Origin: Pelagicoccus sp. SDUM812002
GTDB taxonomy: Bacteria; Verrucomicrobiota; Verrucomicrobiia; Opitutales; Opitutaceae
Assembly: GCF_031127835.1 (NCBI RefSeq)
Contig: NZ_JARXHX010000005.1
Location: 248,001-312,000 of the forward strand
Direction of reading: 5' to 3'
Length of the DNA stretch: 64,000 nucleotides
The notes under the pieces were generated by a model. It was not told the DNA's origin. It did no database searches and saw only the letters and a program-made list of their open reading frames with translations. A program made the translations under genes and the position numbers. Every line of letters begins with the position of its first letter. Position 1 is the stretch's first letter. Below, in pieces: positions 59,807 through 64,000 of this stretch.

Positions 59807-61407
59807 AGATTCGCTGGCCTAAGTTTAATCCGATCACTCGAAAGCGATGGAAACGGTTCAAATCTCTGAAACGTTCCTATTATTCCTTTTGGCTTTTGAT
59901 CGGTCTCTACCTTTTCAGCCTTCTGGCGGATGTTTTGTTCAATGAAAAGCCGCTCTTTGTCCGCTATGATGGAGAGTCGTTCTTCCCGCTCTTTTTCTAT
60001 TACCCTGACACCGTTTTCACCAACAGCGGGTTGGATACACGTCCCGATTATAAGAAGATAGACGCCTCGGATCGTTTTGCCGAAGGCAGCGGTAACTACA
60101 TGCTTTTTGCTCCTTATCCCTATGGCCCGAACGAAAGCATCACCGCTGCGCAGATCGAGGTAGACGAATCGGTGGATATTGTTATCCGTCGCCAGCAGTT
60201 AGTGGGAACCATCGAATTGGATGAGACCTTGGAGATCCGACGATCGGTTGCCGGAGCTCCGATCTTTGGAGTAGAGTCGGATCGTGATCTGCGGGGCTTG
60301 CCGCTAAGCGAGCAGCTGGAAGTGACGCCTGCATTTGAGTCGGCTATCAAAGCGCGGCTTGCTAACACGGTTTCGCAACCGGCATTTGACGAAAAGGTTG
60401 AGCTCTCTTCTGGGATAGCGGTTGAGCTCTCTTTATCTCCCTATGAACCGCGCTCGCGGCCACCGAGCTCGGTGCGAGTCACCCTTAGAGAAGAGGTTAG
60501 TTCTTCGAAGCAAGAGACCTTACGTTTCCTCGAAGAATCGGAGAGTATTGAGAATACGGGTACGCTTTGGTCCAAAATGAGCGAAGCGGACCAGCAACTC
60601 GTTGAACAGAAGGCTTTCGAGCGGATGGCCAAGCGAATTCAACCTATGACACTCGAAATCGAAGGGAAGAGTTTCGAGATCGATTTCGAAAAAGAAGATG
60701 TATTCTTTCCGTTTCGACCGACGGAAAACCACTGGATGGGATTGGATAGCTCTGGTCGTGATGTATTCTCCCGTTTGATACACGCGATGCGGATATCTAT
60801 GAACTTCGGTATTCTTCTCGTCGCAGCGTCTATGTTGATCGGCATTGCCGCGGGAGCTGTTCAGGGATATTACGGCGGCAAAGTCGATCTCCTCGGGCAG
60901 CGTTCAATTGAGATTTGGGAGGCATTGCCGTTCCTATATGTGATGATTCTACTGGGGTCTGTGTTGGGCCAGAGCTTTGGGTTGCTGCTCATCGTGTATG
61001 CTCTCTTCAGCTGGATCGGAATATCCTACTATATCCGCGGTGAATTTTTGAAACTCCGCAAGCAGCCCTTCGTGGAGGCAGCCGTTTGTCTAGGGCTCCC
61101 CTCGCGCAAAATTATTCTCCGTCACATTTTGCCGAATGCGATGGTACCTGTAATCACGTTTTTTCCGTTTTCACTGGTGTCCGCTATCGGAGCTCTGTCA
61201 GCGCTGGATTACCTCGGATTTGGCTTGCCTGCTCCGACGCCAAGTTGGGGTGAGCTCTTTGCTCAGGCTCAAGAGTTTAGTTTCGCTTGGTGGCTGGTCT
61301 TGTTTCCCTTCTTGGCTTTGTTCCTCGTAGGGTTGTTGGGAGTCTTTATCGGAGAGGGTGTTCGATCTGCGTTCGATCCTCGAGCAAACACGCACTACGA
61401 GTCATGA
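59803..61407 (+). CDS. Peptide ABC transporter permease 2 (YejE-like, enlarged)
   Basis: This 534-residue permease is about 190 residues longer than usual YejE proteins. The first helix (about 27-47) is followed by a periplasmic region (about 50-310) and then the normal permease core. That core has SGRDVFSRLIHAMRISMNFGILLVAASMLIGIAAGAVQGYYGGKVDLLGQRSIEIWEALPFLYVMILLG and the EAA loop FVEAAVCLGLPSRKIILRHILPNAMVPV. The short form of this segment is normal, but here it is enlarged with a repeated-looking Glu/Ser-rich region (about 110-265). The start overlaps the first permease. The ATPase start overlaps its stop. Confidence 0.9.
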   Translation: MKIRWPKFNPITRKRWKRFKSLKRSYYSFWLLIGLYLFSLLADVLFNEKPLFVRYDGESFFPLFFYYPDTVFTNSGLDTRPDYKKIDASDRFAEGSGNYMLFAPYPYGPNESITAAQIEVDESVDIVIRRQQLVGTIELDETLEIRRSVAGAPIFGVESDRDLRGLPLSEQLEVTPAFESAIKARLANTVSQPAFDEKVELSSGIAVELSLSPYEPRSRPPSSVRVTLREEVSSSKQETLRFLEESESIENTGTLWSKMSEADQQLVEQKAFERMAKRIQPMTLEIEGKSFEIDFEKEDVFFPFRPTENHWMGLDSSGRDVFSRLIHAMRISMNFGILLVAASMLIGIAAGAVQGYYGGKVDLLGQRSIEIWEALPFLYVMILLGSVLGQSFGLLLIVYALFSWIGISYYIRGEFLKLRKQPFVEAAVCLGLPSRKIILRHILPNAMVPVITFFPFSLVSAIGALSALDYLGFGLPAPTPSWGELFAQAQEFSFAWWLVLFPFLALFLVGLLGVFIGEGVRSAFDPRANTHYES

Positions 61408-63050
61408 GCGAAGTCCAAGAAATCATGCTCACGGTCAAGAACTTGACCATCGAATTTAAAACGGACGAGGCCACGGTGCGGGCGGTCGACGATTTGTCCT
61501 TCGACCTGCACAAGAACGAGATTCTTGGAATTGTTGGAGAATCTGGTAGTGGGAAATCGGTTACAGGTCTTAGTCTGTTACGACTGGTTCCAGCCCCAGT
61601 CGGTAAGATAATCAATGGATCAGCGGTTTATGATGGTCGTGACTTGGTGACTCTCCCAATCGAAGATCTAATCAAGATCCGCGGACGTGAGATTGGCATC
61701 ATCTTCCAAGAGCCCATGACTGCTCTTTCCCCTTTGATGACGATAGGGGATCAGTTTGTGGAAACCCTTCAACTGCATTTCGACATTACGAAAAAGGAGG
61801 CTCGAGCGCGGTCAATCGAGTGGCTGGGTAAGGTTGGGATTCCTTCGCCTGAGGAACGCATGGGCGCGTATCCCTTCGAATTTTCAGGAGGAATGAGACA
61901 GCGTGTTATGATCGCCTCCGTGCTGATGCTGGATCCGAAGGTCATCATCGCCGACGAGCCGACTACGGCATTGGACGTTACCACTCAGCGGCAAATCTTC
62001 GAGCTGATCCTGCAGGTGAAAAGTAAAGACAGCTCGATCATTTTTATCACGCACGACATGGGCGTAATTTGGCAGCTTTGCGATCGAGTCATGGTCATGG
62101 AGCGCTCTCGAAAAGTAGAGGAAGGGCGATTGCGTGACCTCTTCGCGTCACCAAAAGAAGAATACACCAAAAAGCTTCTCTCTTCAGTGCCGCGTCTGAC
62201 GGACGAGCCGATTGCTCGTGGCGGTTTGGATGAGCCTATCTTGAAAGTCGAGAACCTGAAGACATGGTTCCCGATCAAGAAAGGTATTCTCTCCAGAGTC
62301 GTAGGGCATGTGAAGGCTGTAGATGATGTGAGTCTTGAAGTGATGGAGGGAGAGACGCTTGCTATCGTGGGCGAGTCGGGAAGCGGCAAGAGTACCTTAG
62401 GACGTACGATCTTAGGCCTGGAAAAGGCGCTCTCCGGTGAGGTCACTTTCAGGGGAGAGCAATTGGTGGGTAGAAAAATGGCTGACCTGAAAAAACTGCG
62501 CCGAGACATGCAGATCGTTTTTCAGGATCCTTTCTCCTCTTTGAACCCCCGTATGACGATTTTGGATATCCTGACTGAAGGGATGGAAGAGCACCGATTG
62601 CTTGAGGGAAAAGCGAAAGCAGATGTGGCGGTACGCTTGATGGAAGAAGTCGGTCTATCTGCCGACCAAATCTATCGCTACCCGCATGAGTTCAGCGGGG
62701 GACAGCGACAGCGCATCTGTATCGCTCGAGCTATGTCCTTGCGGCCGCAGCTCATCATACTCGACGAGGCGGTTAGCGCCTTGGACGTCACGATTCAGGC
62801 CCAAGTTATCGATTTACTAATGGAGCTAAAGGAACGTCATAATCTGTCATACCTCTTCATCTCGCATGACCTCAGCGTCGTTAAACGTATCGCTGAAAGG
62901 ACGGCGGTCATGCGCCGCGGAAAGATCGTCGAATATGGACTCACCAAAGACGTAATCGGAAACCCTCAAAGCGAATACTCCCAGAAACTCCTCTCAGCTG
63001 TACCGATCCCGGGCAGCGAAGAGAGTCGCCTCTCGATTCGAAAAGGATAA
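61404..63050 (+). CDS. Peptide ABC transporter, double ATPase (YejF-like)
   Basis: This 548-residue protein carries two ABC cassettes that together energise import. Walker A GESGSGKS occurs near residues 46-53 and again near 326-333. ABC signatures are FSGGMRQRV and FSGGQRQRI. Walker B is IIADEPTTALDVT and IILDEAVSALDVT. The second Walker B has alanine where the catalytic glutamate is followed by P in most members, but the glutamate itself is present. The ATG at 61404 overlaps the permease stop (ATGA). An upstream frame start inside the permease is rejected. Confidence 0.95.
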   Translation: MSEVQEIMLTVKNLTIEFKTDEATVRAVDDLSFDLHKNEILGIVGESGSGKSVTGLSLLRLVPAPVGKIINGSAVYDGRDLVTLPIEDLIKIRGREIGIIFQEPMTALSPLMTIGDQFVETLQLHFDITKKEARARSIEWLGKVGIPSPEERMGAYPFEFSGGMRQRVMIASVLMLDPKVIIADEPTTALDVTTQRQIFELILQVKSKDSSIIFITHDMGVIWQLCDRVMVMERSRKVEEGRLRDLFASPKEEYTKKLLSSVPRLTDEPIARGGLDEPILKVENLKTWFPIKKGILSRVVGHVKAVDDVSLEVMEGETLAIVGESGSGKSTLGRTILGLEKALSGEVTFRGEQLVGRKMADLKKLRRDMQIVFQDPFSSLNPRMTILDILTEGMEEHRLLEGKAKADVAVRLMEEVGLSADQIYRYPHEFSGGQRQRICIARAMSLRPQLIILDEAVSALDVTIQAQVIDLLMELKERHNLSYLFISHDLSVVKRIAERTAVMRRGKIVEYGLTKDVIGNPQSEYSQKLLSAVPIPGSEESRLSIRKG

Positions 63051-63083
63051 ACAATTTTCAGCTATAGCCTAACCCAACGAAGA

Positions 63084-64000
63084 ATGAACCTAAAGCTACG
63101 CAACCTACTCCCAATCCTTCTTTTCCTCGCTCCGGTTATTACCCTGCAGGCCGGCTACAAGCTGGTGCAGGCTCCGCTTCCGGACGACCTCATGCAGGTC
63201 CACATCTACGAGTTGGATAACGGGCTAACCGTTTACCTGACGGAAAACGACGAGACACCCACATTCCGCTCGGAGATCACGGTGCGGGCCGGTTCCAAGG
63301 ACGATCCGGCGGACGCGACGGGCCTCGCTCACTACCTTGAGCACTTGCTTTTTAAGGGGAACGGTAAGATGGGCTCCTCCGACTGGGAGAAGGAAAAGGT
63401 GCACATCGACCGGATTTCAGATCTCTACGAGCAGCATTTCAATGAGGAGGATCCCGAAGAAAGAGCCCGTATCTACCAAGAGATCAACAAGGAGTCCCAG
63501 CTGGCCGCCCAGTACGCCATCCCGGGCGAGTTTGACATGCTGATCTCAAGCCTCGGTGGACAAGGGATCAATGCCTACACTGCTCCGGATCGCACGGTTT
63601 ACCTCGAGGAGCTCCCTTCCAACCGGCTCGAGCAGTGGGCCATGATCGAGTCCAACCGCTTTCAAGACCCCGTTTTCCGTCTCTTCCAGCCAGAGCTCGA
63701 AATCGTATACGAAGAAAAGAATCGGGCTATGGACGACAAGGACCGATTGATCCAGGAAGCCCTCTTCGAGCTTCTTTACGGCGACCACCCTTACGGCTCG
63801 CAGACCGCCCTCGGTTCGGTCGAGCACCTCAAACGGCCATCGCTCAAGAAAATCCATGAATTCTTCGACGTATATTATGTCGCCAACAACATGGCCATTG
63901 CGTTGGCGGGCGACTTTGAAGTGGAGGAGGCTATCGAAATTATTGACGAACACTTCTCGTCATGGAAATCTGGAGACGTTCCGGAATTCGACCGTCCCAT
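63084..64000 (+). CDS. M16 family zinc peptidase (insulinase-like), N-terminal part
   Basis: The frame is open from the ATG at 63084 to the window edge, giving the first 305 residues. A signal peptide (about 1-23, ending LQAG) indicates export. The zinc-binding inverted motif HxxEH is HYLEH (83-87), followed by FKG, and the third ligand glutamate lies in the ELEIVYEEKNRA segment. A charged insert (about 95-155) lengthens the normal spacing between these. It starts 33 bases after the importer operon, so it may degrade the imported or periplasmic peptides. The second M16 half is outside the window. Confidence 0.92.
   Translation, partial: MNLKLRNLLPILLFLAPVITLQAGYKLVQAPLPDDLMQVHIYELDNGLTVYLTENDETPTFRSEITVRAGSKDDPADATGLAHYLEHLLFKGNGKMGSSDWEKEKVHIDRISDLYEQHFNEEDPEERARIYQEINKESQLAAQYAIPGEFDMLISSLGGQGINAYTAPDRTVYLEELPSNRLEQWAMIESNRFQDPVFRLFQPELEIVYEEKNRAMDDKDRLIQEALFELLYGDHPYGSQTALGSVEHLKRPSLKKIHEFFDVYYVANNMAIALAGDFEVEEAIEIIDEHFSSWKSGDVPEFDRP

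Noticed and set aside
61287-61403. Longer N-terminus for the double ATPase
   Set aside because: It overlaps the permease by 120 bases and encodes Arg-rich non-family sequence. The ATGA overlap at 61404 is the typical coupling.
1-64000. CRISPR array, tRNA, rRNA, insertion sequence or prophage
   Set aside because: I saw no regularly spaced repeats, no cloverleaf or rRNA cores, and no transposase, integrase or phage structural proteins.

Overview
The window looks like a chromosomal segment of a Gram-negative bacterium. Outer-membrane flagellar rings (FlgH, FlgI), a FliW/CsrA/flagellin module, a disrupted-looking sulfatase relative and the style of the proteins suggest a marine member of Verrucomicrobiota, class Opitutae (Pelagicoccus-like). 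That placement rests on family resemblance, not on a marker gene. No rRNA, tRNA, CRISPR array, IS element or prophage was seen.

Layout. 1-3.3 kb: the end of a GT2 glycosyltransferase, a converging 872-aa two-domain glycosyltransferase, and slyX. 3.4-8.5 kb: an unusual 1282-aa acidic membrane-anchored protein and two small unknowns. 8.7-10.9 kb: a PIN-PhoH ATPase and peptide deformylase converging on a terminator. 10.9-14.2 kb: a pair of membrane proteins that I read as a MotA/ExbB-like and MotB/ExbD-like couple. 14.1-16.9 kb: a methyltransferase and a UbiA-like membrane protein, divergent from a sulfatase-fold protein that lacks its catalytic residues.

16.97-50.6 kb is one almost uninterrupted flagellar locus, all on the plus strand. 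In order it holds flgBC fliEFGHIJ, a motE-like gene, fliK, flgDE fliLMN, fliOPQR flhBA flhF, a small membrane protein, fliA, motAB, a small Cys-containing protein, flgFGAHIJNKL and fliW csrA fliC. Four transcription units begin with near-identical sigma-54 promoters (upstream of flgB, flgD, fliO and flgF). motA has a textbook sigma-28 promoter. This fits a hierarchy in which sigma-54 drives basal body and hook genes and FliA drives late genes. FliW-CsrA probably controls flagellin translation. Not found in the cluster: fliD, fliS, flgM, flhG and all chemotaxis genes.

50.6-52.0 kb: three unrecognised small genes. 52-53.2 kb: a PatB/MalY-type PLP enzyme. 53.4-54.4 kb: two tandem Hsp20 chaperones ending in a strong terminator. 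54.5-55.7 kb: a mechanosensitive channel, followed by a hairpin-rich intergenic region where oppositely oriented terminators imply overlapping transcripts. 56-63 kb: a methyltransferase, then a YejABEF-like peptide importer in one operon (with an enlarged second permease). An M16 zinc peptidase runs off the right edge.
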